A stretch of DNA of 64,000 nucleotides, taken from assembly GCA_002354055.1 (NCBI GenBank), contig DEKW01000003.1, forward strand, positions 1 to 64,000, given 5' to 3'. The notes under the pieces were generated by a model, which ran no database searches, was not told the DNA's origin, and saw only the letters and a program-made list of their open reading frames with translations. Below, piece after piece: positions 23,755 to 31,747 of the stretch. The DNA is from Bacteroidales bacterium UBA2712. Lineage in GTDB: Bacteria; Bacteroidota; Bacteroidia; Bacteroidales; Paludibacteraceae. Position 1 is the stretch's first letter. Each line of letters starts with the position of its first letter. The position numbers and the translations under genes are program-made.

Positions 23755-23785
23755 TTGCATATTCCAAAAATTATTTGTAATTTTG
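23755..23785 (+). promoter_or_regulatory. Promoter of the DUF4160/DUF2442 pair
   Basis: TTGCATATTCCAAAAATTAT is followed at 23-base spacing by TAATTTTG. It is divergent from the dnaE promoter, with 36 bases between the two TTG boxes. Confidence 0.8.
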
Positions 23786-23808
23786 CACCGCAAAATAAAA
23801 AACACACA

Positions 23809-24111
23809 ATGCCAAAGATTTTTGAATATTTCGGATTTGTCTTTTTCTTCTACTCGAATGAACATGAACCAATCCATGTGCACGTTACTCACAAAGGATG
23901 TCAGAGTATTTTTGAACTTATTATGGAAAACGGTATTTTGGTAGAGATTCGTGTGCGCGAAAAGGCAGGAGAGGAACCCCTTTCCTCGAAAGATCAAAAG
24001 ACAGCTGAGGAGTTTATTCGGAAATACAGTAAGAATATAATTACCAAGTGGATTAAATTCTTCGTTTTACGACAAGCAGTAAAGAGCACAACCATAAAAA
24101 CCAAATTATAA
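23809..24111 (+). CDS. DUF4160 family protein, putative toxin-antitoxin component
   Basis: A 100-residue protein starting MPKIFEYFGFVFFFYSNEHEPIHVHV. The FY-x-x-EHEP-x-H-x-HV motif is the hallmark of DUF4160. It is followed 2 bases later by a DUF2442 gene. These two families are very often paired and have been proposed as a type II toxin-antitoxin-like module; no activity is established here. The C-terminal tail is basic. The ATG at 23809 sits about 15 bases after the expected transcript start. The region is AT-richer than the surrounding core genes, in line with an accessory module. Confidence 0.8.
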   Translation: MPKIFEYFGFVFFFYSNEHEPIHVHVTHKGCQSIFELIMENGILVEIRVREKAGEEPLSSKDQKTAEEFIRKYSKNIITKWIKFFVLRQAVKSTTIKTKL

Positions 24112-24113
24112 CT

Positions 24114-24368
24114 ATGAGCAGACTTTGTATAATAGGAGCAAAAGATGTGGGTAACTTCACTGTGGATTTGCAGTTTAGCGATCAAACGACCCGCAGAGTA
24201 GATATCGGTGACTTCATCCGCCGTCACCCGCATCCGCAGTATAATAAGTATCTTAACCCACGTAATTTTCGCCGTTTTGAAATAGAAGACGGAAATATAG
24301 TGTGGGGCAAGAATTGGGATTTGGTATTCCCGATAGAGCAGTTACACGCAGGTGTAATTGAGGATTGA
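24114..24368 (+). CDS. DUF2442 family protein, partner of DUF4160
   Basis: An 84-residue protein with the family pattern: an N-terminal strand pair (FTVDLQFSDQTTRRVDIGDFI), a central LNPRNFRRFEIEDGNIVWGKN and the WDLVFPIEQLH end. DUF2442 proteins are small DNA-binding-like or antitoxin-like proteins encoded beside DUF4160. Start 2 bases after the upstream stop, so almost certainly co-translated. Confidence 0.8.
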   Translation: MSRLCIIGAKDVGNFTVDLQFSDQTTRRVDIGDFIRRHPHPQYNKYLNPRNFRRFEIEDGNIVWGKNWDLVFPIEQLHAGVIED

Positions 24369-24502
24369 TCAAACCGCAGTTACCGTCAGCGTAAAAAACG
24401 GTCGTCACTAACTGACGTTAAACAGGAGTGCTGGCATCGACAGCGTAAAAAAGCAGTGAGAAATATCAGTATTACGGATATACAAACTAAAATTTAAGAC
24501 AT
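24369..24502. other. Intergenic stretch with CAGCGTAAAAAA direct repeats
   Basis: The spacer holds two copies of CAGCGTAAAAAA (near 24385 and 24444) and several GTCA/TGAC words. No standard promoter is seen before the lipoprotein gene, so that gene may be read from the upstream pair or from an unrecognised signal. Confidence 0.4.
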
Positions 24503-25186
24503 ATGAAAAAATCAATTCTTTTTTCTGTGCTTGTATTTAGTATAACATTAGCTTTTGTGGGATGTAAGTCCAACCAAAACGAACCGGAAGCAGGCGGTTC
24601 GTCTAATAGCAAAAGTAACGGCCACGAGTATGTGGATCTTGGCCTTTCTGTCAAATGGGCGAATATGAATGTGGGGGCAGAATCCCCCGAAGACTACGGC
24701 AACTACTATGCTTGGGGAGAAACCGCGGCCAAAGCAACCTACGATTGGAGCACTTATTTTGACACCAATGATGGTGGTAACACATTTACGAAGTACAATA
24801 ATGAAGGTGGGAAAAAAGTTCTTGACCCGAAAGACGACGCTGCTCATGTCAATTGGGGCGGCAGTTGGCGTATGCCGACCATGGCAGAATGGCAGGAACT
24901 TTATGACAACTGCACATGGACATGGACTACGCAGAATGGGATAAACGGCTACAAAGTCACGAGTAATAAAGCAGGCTACACGGACAAGTTTATTTTTCTT
25001 CCCGCGGCGGGTTACCGCAACGGGAGCGTCCTCTACTATGTGGGCTCCGTCGGCAGCTTCTGGTCGTCTTCACTCTACGAGTACATCTCGTCCTGCGCGT
25101 GGTACTTGGGCTTCAATTCGGATGACCACAGCCTCGCCAGCTACGTCCGCTGCAACGGACGTTCTGTGCGGTCTGTACTACCTTAG
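24503..25186 (+). CDS. Lipoprotein with FISUMP / C-type-lectin-like domain
   Basis: A 227-residue lipoprotein with a lipobox (LAFVGC, Cys near residue 21) and a serine-rich linker. The domain runs from EYVDLGLSVKWANMNVGA through WRMPTMAEWQEL to the end, as in Fibrobacter-succinogenes-major-paralogous-type and DUF1566-like proteins. The C-terminal third (GSFWSSSLYEYISSCAWYLGF then YVRCNGRSVRSVLP) has the WSSS-AW-L-F-S-R-G-SVR-V frame seen in variable proteins of diversity-generating retroelements. Codons at the exposed positions are almost all of NNC type. No reverse transcriptase or template repeat is visible in the window, so diversification is only a hypothesis. Surface-exposed on the outer membrane is likely. 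Confidence 0.8.
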   Translation: MKKSILFSVLVFSITLAFVGCKSNQNEPEAGGSSNSKSNGHEYVDLGLSVKWANMNVGAESPEDYGNYYAWGETAAKATYDWSTYFDTNDGGNTFTKYNNEGGKKVLDPKDDAAHVNWGGSWRMPTMAEWQELYDNCTWTWTTQNGINGYKVTSNKAGYTDKFIFLPAAGYRNGSVLYYVGSVGSFWSSSLYEYISSCAWYLGFNSDDHSLASYVRCNGRSVRSVLP

Positions 25187-25275
25187 AATTTTACCTTCGT
25201 TTCACCCAAATCACCCTTGGATTTTTCGGCATTGGTTCGTTGGGGAGATAGGGGTAGTACAGAGGTGTGACGTCG

Positions 25276-25320
25276 TATGAAGCATACGATGAGCATACGT
25301 TCAGCATACGATGAGCATTC
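25276..25320 (+). repeat. GCATACGATGA tandem repeat
   Basis: The stretch reads AAGCATACGATGAGCATACG, then TTCAGCATACGATGAGCATTCG: four copies of AGCATACG with 11-12 base spacing, between the lipoprotein gene and its terminator. No coding role is seen. Confidence 0.6.
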
Positions 25321-25324
25321 GATT

Positions 25325-25350
25325 GGACTCCTATGGGAGTCCTTTTTTTT
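25325..25350 (+). terminator. Rho-independent terminator of the lipoprotein gene
   Basis: GGACTCC/GGAGTCC stem with a 4-base loop followed by eight T residues. Confidence 0.9.
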
Positions 25351-25372
25351 GTGCAAGAAAATGCTTTTTTAT

Positions 25373-25403
25373 TTGCGTATGTCAAAAAAAAGCAGTACCT
25401 TTG
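25373..25403 (+). promoter_or_regulatory. Promoter of the GH3 to SDR operon
   Basis: TTGCGTATGTCAAAAAAAAG then TACCTTTG at 23-base spacing, 41 bases before the GH3-like start codon. No other promoter of this type is seen until 32601, so it probably serves all seven genes. Confidence 0.85.
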
Positions 25404-25444
25404 TACCCAAATTGCGTTAATAGGCAAAAACAGAACCATTTATT

Positions 25445-27304
25445 ATGGCAAAAACAAAACCATACTTGGATGAAGAAGGCAAGGCTTTGCCTTATCCATG
25501 GCTCATTAATTTCATGCTGATGTTAGTCGGCGGGTCGCAGACATTGCGTCTGCGTTTCTGGAGTCGCAAACCCCGCCACACAGCAGAGAAGACCCTTCGA
25601 GACATACTCACTATCTCCCGCGACACCGTTTATGGCAAAGAGCACCATTTCGACCGCATCCTGAGTGCCACGAGTGCTGAGGATTTGTTTCGGTTGTACA
25701 GGCTCTATGTGCCGGTGAATAACTCGTTTGAGACCTTGCGTCCGTACGTAGAGCGGCATAAGAATGGCGAGGAGAATGTGCTCTTCCCCGGCAAGCCGGA
25801 TATGTACGCAACGACATCGGGTACGACGTCCGAACCCAAATGGATCCCGATGACGCATAAGTACCTCAAGGACGTTTATGGCAAGATGAGCCATATATGG
25901 ACGTGGAACTTCGTCAAGCACCGGAGGCGTATCTTCGGCGGTCGGATCTTTACGACGGTCGGCAAAGAGTGCGAAGGCTACGCGCCGGATGGGACGCTCT
26001 TCGGCTCCGTGAGCGGTGTGTTGGTACGCGACATCCCGCAGATCATCAAGAAGCACTACACGGCTCCTGCGTCGGTGATGGCGATTCCGGATTACGGGAC
26101 GCGCAACTATGTGTTGATGCGGTTGGCGTTGCAGTACCGCGACGTGACGCTCTGGGCGACGGCGAACCCCTCGACGATACTCGAACTCCTGCGTGCGCTG
26201 AACGAAAACACCGAGCAGATGATCAACGACATCGAAAAGGGCACCATCAGCGAAGATGTGGATATCCCGTATGAGATTCGTTCGGAGTTAGACGCGTACG
26301 TCGCTCCCCATCCAGAGAGAGCCGCAGAACTCAGACAGATACTCGCCGAGAAGGGACACTTGTATCCGAAAGATTTCTGGCCGTGGTTGCAGTACCTCAG
26401 TACCTGGAAATGCGGCAACACGAAGATCTACATGGACAAGTACATGGACCAGTTTAATTGGGACAAGACCTTCTATCAGGAGCTCGGTTATATAGCGACC
26501 GAGTGCCGGTTCGGTTTCTCGTTGGACGACACCAACGAGTCCGTCCTTTTCCCGCAGTTCCATTACTACGAGTTTGTGGAGGAGAGCGAGTTGGATAGCT
26601 CGCATAAGCATTTCAAGCAGATTGACGAGTTGGAGCTTGGCAAGCGCTACTGCGCGTACGTGACGACCTACTCGGGACTTTTCCGGTACAACATGAACGA
26701 CCTCGTGGAGGTCGGCGGCTTCTACAAGAACACCCCGACGGTACACATGATCTCGAAAGTCAACGGCATCGTCTCCATGACCGGCGAGAAGTTGTACGAA
26801 CCGCAGTTTATGGACGCGGTACATCAAGCCGAGGCAGAGACGGGAATCAAGACGAAGTTCTTCGTCGGTTTCGCAGAGGTGGAGGAGAGTAAGTACCATT
26901 TCTATTTCGAGTTCCAGGACGAGAAGATCGACCAGGAGCAAGCGGAGGCGTTCACGAAAGTGGTGGACGAGAAGCTGCAGCACATCAACGTAGAGTACGA
27001 ATCCAAACGCCAGTCCTTCCGTCTCCATGCGCCCGAGACCCATATACTCCTTTCTAATGCGTACGCGCGATTTAAAGCGGCGTGCCTGAAGGACGGATTT
27101 AGAGACGGACAATTCAAGTTCAACCTCCTCATGCAGGACGAGAAGCGGCGTAGCAAATTCAACCTCATCCAACGCATGGAGAGCCGGTTTGATCAGATTA
27201 GTCAGAATATTATTGATAGAGCAAACAAGATAGATGATCGACAAAAAGAACGCGCTAAACGGCGTAAAGACCGTCGTGCTGGATCTCGACGGAACGATGT
27301 ATGA
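25445..27304 (+). CDS. GH3 family acyl-adenylate-type protein
   Basis: A 619-residue protein related to plant GH3 acyl-acid amido synthetases, widespread and uncharacterised in Bacteroidota. The adenylation motif YATTSGTTSEPKWIPMTHKYL (about residues 119-139) and the later YxxSEG-like GEKLYEPQ region are visible. These enzymes activate carboxylic acids as adenylates and may couple them to amino acids. The C-terminal basic tail (RQKERAKRRKDRRAGSRR) is read from DNA that overlaps the next gene by 71 bases. Its placement upstream of steroid-reductase-like genes raises the possibility of an acid substrate such as a bile acid or fatty acid, but this is conjecture. Confidence 0.8.
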   Translation: MAKTKPYLDEEGKALPYPWLINFMLMLVGGSQTLRLRFWSRKPRHTAEKTLRDILTISRDTVYGKEHHFDRILSATSAEDLFRLYRLYVPVNNSFETLRPYVERHKNGEENVLFPGKPDMYATTSGTTSEPKWIPMTHKYLKDVYGKMSHIWTWNFVKHRRRIFGGRIFTTVGKECEGYAPDGTLFGSVSGVLVRDIPQIIKKHYTAPASVMAIPDYGTRNYVLMRLALQYRDVTLWATANPSTILELLRALNENTEQMINDIEKGTISEDVDIPYEIRSELDAYVAPHPERAAELRQILAEKGHLYPKDFWPWLQYLSTWKCGNTKIYMDKYMDQFNWDKTFYQELGYIATECRFGFSLDDTNESVLFPQFHYYEFVEESELDSSHKHFKQIDELELGKRYCAYVTTYSGLFRYNMNDLVEVGGFYKNTPTVHMISKVNGIVSMTGEKLYEPQFMDAVHQAEAETGIKTKFFVGFAEVEESKYHFYFEFQDEKIDQEQAEAFTKVVDEKLQHINVEYESKRQSFRLHAPETHILLSNAYARFKAACLKDGFRDGQFKFNLLMQDEKRRSKFNLIQRMESRFDQISQNIIDRANKIDDRQKERAKRRKDRRAGSRRNDV

Positions 27305-27845
27305 TAAGTCGGGTCTCGCAGCCCGAATGGTAAGAAGATTGTTCTGGTGCCTGCCGTTAGTGATGGCAGAGCGCTGGGCGCGGCGTAACATGCACTACAC
27401 CCAGTATGCCTCGGAGGAAGAGTACAACGACGCTTTCTTCCATTTCATGGCGCGTGGTCATTGGTGGAGCGCAGGCATCGCTGAGACGTGGTATAACACT
27501 GTCTATATGCCCGCGATGGCGCGCCTGATTCATCGTCACCACAAGCCCCGCAAAGAGGTGATGGAACTGGTGGAGGAGGCGAAGAGTAGGGGAATAAAAC
27601 TCGCCATCTACTCCGACTACGGTTACGTAGAGGAGAAATTAGAGGCCTTGGGTATCGACCCGGAGCCGTTTGAGTTACTCATCGCAGCACCGCAGTTAGG
27701 AGCTCTCAAACCCTCGGAGCCGTGCGCGAGAAGGCTATTGGAAATGCTCGAAGCCGATCCCGAGACGACGCTCTTTGTCGGCGACAGAGATGAGAAAGAC
27801 GGTGCGAGTGCCCGCGCCGTAGGAGCAAAGTTTTTGAAAGTATGA
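27234..27845 (+). CDS. HAD superfamily hydrolase
   Basis: A 203-residue haloacid-dehalogenase-type phosphatase. Motif I is VVLDLDGTMYD (D-x-D-x-T), motif II a Ser/Thr in IYSDYG, motif III K in GALKPSEP, and motif IV VGDRDEKDG. The cap region is helical (residues 25-95). The start overlaps the GH3-like gene by 71 bases, which is long. The ATG at 27234 is kept because motif I comes soon after. The stop overlaps the next start by 4 bases. The substrate is unknown. Confidence 0.85.
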   Translation: MIDKKNALNGVKTVVLDLDGTMYDKSGLAARMVRRLFWCLPLVMAERWARRNMHYTQYASEEEYNDAFFHFMARGHWWSAGIAETWYNTVYMPAMARLIHRHHKPRKEVMELVEEAKSRGIKLAIYSDYGYVEEKLEALGIDPEPFELLIAAPQLGALKPSEPCARRLLEMLEADPETTLFVGDRDEKDGASARAVGAKFLKV

Positions 27846-28723
27846 ATAAGAGATATACCGATCTGGAAGTCACCGAAGGAACCTATGTGCCGCCGGTGAA
27901 GATAGACTACCCGGAGGAGGATCCGTATATAGGGCTGTACAAGCCCGTTTATGACCGTCCTTATCCGGAGGTGGACGCAAACTATCCGTACGTCGATGAT
28001 ACGTGGCGGAACAAGCTGCGTATATGGTTCGGCTATCGCATCGTGCGTCCGATCTTAGGCGTGGTGCTGCGGCTGAAATACGGGCTGAGATGGCAGATCG
28101 AGGGCGAGAAGAAATGGCATCGTTGCGCCTGTCCGATGCGGCGATACCTGAAGAAATTCGACCTCTCGCACGGAGCCATCACCATCGCGAACCATTGTTA
28201 CCGGCACGACTGCGCGTCGGTACTGACCGCCATCAACGGTACGCACAGGATGCGTATCCCGATGTTCGCACCGAACTTCCGGACCAAAGATCAGTACTTC
28301 CTTCGTATCGTAGGCGGAATACCTATTCCTGCGCCGGAAGCGGGGCTCTCTGCCATGAAGGCATTCAACGCCGCCTTCGATGAGTTCGACCGCCGTGGGT
28401 ATTGGTTTCATATCTTCCCCGAAGCCAAGCGATGGGACTGGTACAAGCCCTTGCGGCCGTTCCAGAAAGGCGCTTTCACGATGAGTTATAAGTACAACAA
28501 ACCCATCATTCCGTTTGCCATTACGTATCGCGAGCGGACAGGCATCTACCGGTTCTTGGGTCCGAATGACGAGCCGTTGACGCAAGTAGTGATGGGCGCG
28601 CCGATTTATCCGGATGCCTCGGCTCCGAGAGCTACGGAGACGGAAAGACTGATGAATAAAACACATGAAGAGATATGCCGTTTAGCGGGAATAAAACACA
28701 ATACGTGGCCGTCATCGCTCTGA
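27842..28723 (+). CDS. PlsC-like lysophospholipid acyltransferase
   Basis: A 293-residue acyltransferase-fold protein. The catalytic H-x4-D motif is NHCYRHDCASV and the third block is FPEAKRWDWYKPL, a variant of the usual FPEGTR. No N-terminal membrane helix is strong, but WFGYRIVRPILGVVLRL may be membrane-associated. It likely transfers acyl groups to a lysophospholipid or related acceptor. It overlaps the HAD gene by 4 bases and the EamA gene by 49 bases. Confidence 0.8.
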   Translation: MNKRYTDLEVTEGTYVPPVKIDYPEEDPYIGLYKPVYDRPYPEVDANYPYVDDTWRNKLRIWFGYRIVRPILGVVLRLKYGLRWQIEGEKKWHRCACPMRRYLKKFDLSHGAITIANHCYRHDCASVLTAINGTHRMRIPMFAPNFRTKDQYFLRIVGGIPIPAPEAGLSAMKAFNAAFDEFDRRGYWFHIFPEAKRWDWYKPLRPFQKGAFTMSYKYNKPIIPFAITYRERTGIYRFLGPNDEPLTQVVMGAPIYPDASAPRATETERLMNKTHEEICRLAGIKHNTWPSSL

Positions 28724-29643
28724 TCATTTCGATGATCATCTGGTCGGTGAGCGGGATAGCTATCAAACATGCGTTGGTAGCCTTGCCGCCGTTCACGATG
28801 ATCCTCATGCGGTTCATCCCCTCGGTGTTGCTAATGTTCGTCATCGGTCTCGTAAGGCGCAAACACTCGCTCTTCTGCCTGCAACGGATGGAGCGAAAGG
28901 ACCTGCCGCTCTTCCTCATTGCGGGGTTCTGCCAGCCGTTCCTGTACTACATGCTGGAGACCTACGCCTACGATGCACTCAACAGCCCGACCATCGCCGA
29001 GACTTTGCTCTCGACAAGCCCGTTGCTGAGCCCGATTTTTGCAGCAATCATTCTTCGCGAGCGCATCACGCGTAATAATATATGGGGTATCCTTATCTCC
29101 ACCGTCGGCGTGTTTGTACTGACTTTGGTCGGCACGACGGACTACTCGATCGGTAGTTATTGGGGCGTGCTGTTAGCGTTCATGGCGGTGTCGGCAGCGG
29201 TGATAGACTCGGTGATGATGCGCAAAGCGCCGCTAAGGTACAGCGCCCTGTCGTTCGTCTTTTATACCCAGGTGGTGAGTCTGTTGTTCTTCATCCCCGT
29301 GTGGTTCTGGCGCGAAGGACCGAGTGCGTTGAAGGCGATCGATTGGAGCCAACTCTCTGACCCGGCTTCGTCCCTGACGGTGGCCCTTTGGTCGGTATCA
29401 TACCTGACGATCTTTGCGTCCGTCACGGCGTTCATCCTCTTCTGCTTTGCGCTGCGTCAGGTAGGAGTCACGCAGGCGAACGCGTTCAATAATATCCGTC
29501 CGGTGTTCACGGCGTTGTGGATGTTCCTCTTCTTCGGCGAACAACTGCCGGCGCTCAAATGGGGCGGCATGGCGGTAATCATCTTAGGACTTTTTATTTG
29601 TCAAAAACAAGATACGAAAACTATAAATAACAAACAATTATGA
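28675..29643 (+). CDS. EamA/DMT family transporter
   Basis: A 322-residue integral membrane protein with about ten hydrophobic helices and two EamA repeats (first from VAVIALIISMIIWSVSGIAIK, second from SYWGVLLAFMAVSAAVIDSV). Drug/metabolite transporters of this group usually export or exchange small metabolites. The substrate cannot be named. The ATG at 28675 lies inside the 3' end of the acyltransferase gene (49-base overlap). Its stop overlaps the start of the 5-alpha-reductase gene by 4 bases. Confidence 0.85.
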   Translation: MPFSGNKTQYVAVIALIISMIIWSVSGIAIKHALVALPPFTMILMRFIPSVLLMFVIGLVRRKHSLFCLQRMERKDLPLFLIAGFCQPFLYYMLETYAYDALNSPTIAETLLSTSPLLSPIFAAIILRERITRNNIWGILISTVGVFVLTLVGTTDYSIGSYWGVLLAFMAVSAAVIDSVMMRKAPLRYSALSFVFYTQVVSLLFFIPVWFWREGPSALKAIDWSQLSDPASSLTVALWSVSYLTIFASVTAFILFCFALRQVGVTQANAFNNIRPVFTALWMFLFFGEQLPALKWGGMAVIILGLFICQKQDTKTINNKQL

Positions 29644-30458
29644 ATATTTACACCATTGATTTCTTTTACGACCTGCTGTTTATCATGTTTGTGATAGGTC
29701 TGGTTGTGTTTGTGTCCCTGTATTTTGTGGACGCAGGGTACGGTAAGATGCGTTCGGAGAAATGGGGCCCTGCGATAAACAATAAAGTGGGCTGGTTCCT
29801 TATGGAATGTCCGGTGTTCCTCGTTGTTTGGTACGAGTATTTCAAAGCGATGGGCAGCGCTGATCCGGTGATTTCCGAGGCTGCGAAGAGTGCGCCGTAC
29901 TGGCTCTTCTTCCTCTTCTTTGAGTTCCATTATTTCCAGCGTTCATTTATCTTCCCGTTCCTGCTGAAGGGCAAGAGCAAGATGCCGGTAGCCATCATGA
30001 TCCTCTCCGTCGTATGGAACCTCATCAACGGTTATATTCAGGGTTTCTGGTTGTTCCACTTGGCACCGAAAGATCCGTTCTACGCACATCTCTACACGTC
30101 ATCCTGGTTGACCGACCCGCGGTTCATCATCGGTACCTTGATTTTCTTCACGGGATGGATCATCAATATGCACTCGGACTACGTCATTCGTCATCTGCGC
30201 AAGCCAGGTGACACGAACCATTACCTGCCGAAAAAAGGCCTCTACAAATACGTCACGAGCGCTAACTACCTCGGCGAAATCACCGAGTGGCTCGGCTTTG
30301 CCATCCTCACTTGGTCGCTCGCGGGACTGCTCTTCTTCTGGTTCTCCTGCTGCAACCTCGTACCGCGCAGCAATGCGATCTACAAGAAGTACGAGGAGGA
30401 GTTCCCCGATGAGTTCGACCGCAAGAAACTAAAACGCATTATTCCTTTTATTTACTAA
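29640..30458 (+). CDS. Steroid 5-alpha-reductase (SRD5A) family protein
   Basis: A 272-residue membrane protein with about seven hydrophobic segments. The sequence follows human SRD5A1/2 from end to end as I recall them: a MECP segment with Glu56 (QELP in human), HYFQR with Tyr98 (the catalytic-type Tyr in HYFHR), the NADPH-binding INMHSDYVIRHLRKPGDT (from about residue 175), YVTSANYLGEITEWLGFAI, and an IIPFIY end. The Glu and Tyr that hold the 3-ketone in SRD5A2 are both present. The expected reaction is NADPH-dependent reduction of a delta-4-3-keto steroid or related enone to the 5-alpha product. It shares one base with the next gene (TAATG), so translation is coupled to the flavin reductase. 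Confidence 0.88.
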   Translation: MNIYTIDFFYDLLFIMFVIGLVVFVSLYFVDAGYGKMRSEKWGPAINNKVGWFLMECPVFLVVWYEYFKAMGSADPVISEAAKSAPYWLFFLFFEFHYFQRSFIFPFLLKGKSKMPVAIMILSVVWNLINGYIQGFWLFHLAPKDPFYAHLYTSSWLTDPRFIIGTLIFFTGWIINMHSDYVIRHLRKPGDTNHYLPKKGLYKYVTSANYLGEITEWLGFAILTWSLAGLLFFWFSCCNLVPRSNAIYKKYEEEFPDEFDRKKLKRIIPFIY

Positions 30459-31747
30459 TGAACAATAAACTCTTTACCCCTTTTCAATTAGGGCCGATTA
30501 CGCTGCGGAACCGCATCATCCGTTCTGCTGCCTTCGAAAATATGGCGCGTCATAATGCGCCGACTCAAGAGCTGCAGGACTACCACGTCTCGGTAGCCCG
30601 CGGCGGAGTAGGAATGACCACCGTCGCTTACTGCGCGGTCGATCTGAGCGGTGTGTCGTTTGACGGTCAACTCTACGTCCGCGACGAGATCATTCCGGAC
30701 ATGAAGAAGATGACCGACGCTATCCACGCCGAGGGCGCGAAAGCATCCATCCAGCTTGGTCACTGCGGAAACATGACGCATTTCTACACTTGCCACTGCA
30801 TGCCCGTCTCTGCGGACACGTGGTTCAACCTCTATAGCCCGACGATCCATCGCCGCCTTAAGGTCTCGGAGATCAAGGCGCTTGTCAAGAAGTTCGGCGA
30901 AGCGGTGGATTGGGCGCGTACCTGCGGCTTTGACTGCGTGGAGATCCACGCCGGTCACGCGTACCTCATCTCGCAGTTCCTCGCGCCGCGTACGAACCAC
31001 CGCCACGATGAGTACGGAGGCTCGTTTGAGAACCGCGTACGGTTCCTCAATGAGGTGCTCGACGAAGTGATGCTCCATGCCAAGGACGACATGGCAGTCG
31101 TAGTCAAGACCAACATGTGGGATGACTGCTGGAAAGGTGTCTCCATCGAAGAAGGTATTAAGATCGCGCAAGAGATAGCCAAACATAAGGTACACGGCAT
31201 CGTCCTCTCCGGCGGTACGGTAAGCCGTTCGCCGATGACCATCCTCTCCGGCGCAATGCCCTATAAGACCCTCGCGCATTATATGCCGATGAAGTCCTTC
31301 TGGTGGCTCAAAGCCGCGCTCAATATCCCCGGTGTACACCAGATCATGCTGCCTACTTCGCCTTTCAAAGAACTCTATTTCATGGACAAAGCGAAGCTTT
31401 TCCAGAAAGCTCTAAATGACCAAATAGTAAATGACCAAATGGTACTTATTTATGTAGGCGGTGTGCAATCCGGTGATAACTGTTATCAGATCATGGACGA
31501 AGGCTTCGAACTCTTCCAGATAGCCCACGTGCTCATCAAGGATCCCGAGTTCGTCCACCATGTAGAGGCGAATCCGCATTACCACGCGGGCTGCGGACGG
31601 TCGAACTACTGCGTAGGACGCATGTACACGCTCAATATGAAGTGCCACGAGTGCGTAGAGCGCGACGGAGAGGTCATCCCCGCACGTATCAAAAAAGAGA
31701 TAGCTAAATTAGAGAAAGATGCTGAGCTTAGTAACGGGCGCAAGTAG
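30458..31747 (+). CDS. Old-Yellow-type NADH:flavin oxidoreductase, candidate steroid/bile-acid 5-beta-reductase
   Basis: A 429-residue FMN TIM-barrel protein. The FMN and substrate motifs are TLRNRIIRSAAFENMA, GFDCVEIHAGHAYLISQFLAP and NHRHDEYGGSFENRVRF. It resembles the N-terminal half of BaiCD/2,4-dienoyl-CoA reductase but lacks the FAD/NAD domain. The C-terminal cysteines (GCGRSNYCVGRMYTLNMKCHEC) do not have the canonical C-x2-C-x3-C iron-sulfur spacing. Directly flanked by SRD5A-like and SDR genes. Small BaiCD-like proteins next to such genes have been reported as 5-beta-reductases of delta-4-3-keto bile acids. Substrate here is inferred from context. The stretch LNDQIVNDQM (DNA 31412-31443) comes from a TAAATGACCAAAT tandem repeat. 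Confidence 0.82.
   Translation: MNNKLFTPFQLGPITLRNRIIRSAAFENMARHNAPTQELQDYHVSVARGGVGMTTVAYCAVDLSGVSFDGQLYVRDEIIPDMKKMTDAIHAEGAKASIQLGHCGNMTHFYTCHCMPVSADTWFNLYSPTIHRRLKVSEIKALVKKFGEAVDWARTCGFDCVEIHAGHAYLISQFLAPRTNHRHDEYGGSFENRVRFLNEVLDEVMLHAKDDMAVVVKTNMWDDCWKGVSIEEGIKIAQEIAKHKVHGIVLSGGTVSRSPMTILSGAMPYKTLAHYMPMKSFWWLKAALNIPGVHQIMLPTSPFKELYFMDKAKLFQKALNDQIVNDQMVLIYVGGVQSGDNCYQIMDEGFELFQIAHVLIKDPEFVHHVEANPHYHAGCGRSNYCVGRMYTLNMKCHECVERDGEVIPARIKKEIAKLEKDAELSNGRK
31412..31443 (+). repeat. TAAATGACCAAAT tandem repeat inside the flavin reductase gene
   Basis: CTAAATGACCAAATAGTAAA then TGACCAAATGGT: two copies of a 15-base unit, read as ALNDQIVNDQMV before the LIYVGGVQ strand. This is another low-complexity block within a conserved gene. 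Confidence 0.6.

Noticed and set aside
24503..25186. Complete diversity-generating retroelement
   Set aside because: Only a candidate target-like domain is present; no reverse transcriptase, accessory gene or template repeat was found in the window.
27234..27304. Frameshift at the GH3-like/HAD junction
   Set aside because: The 71-base overlap is unusual, but both proteins have intact motifs, and other genes in this operon also overlap by tens of bases.
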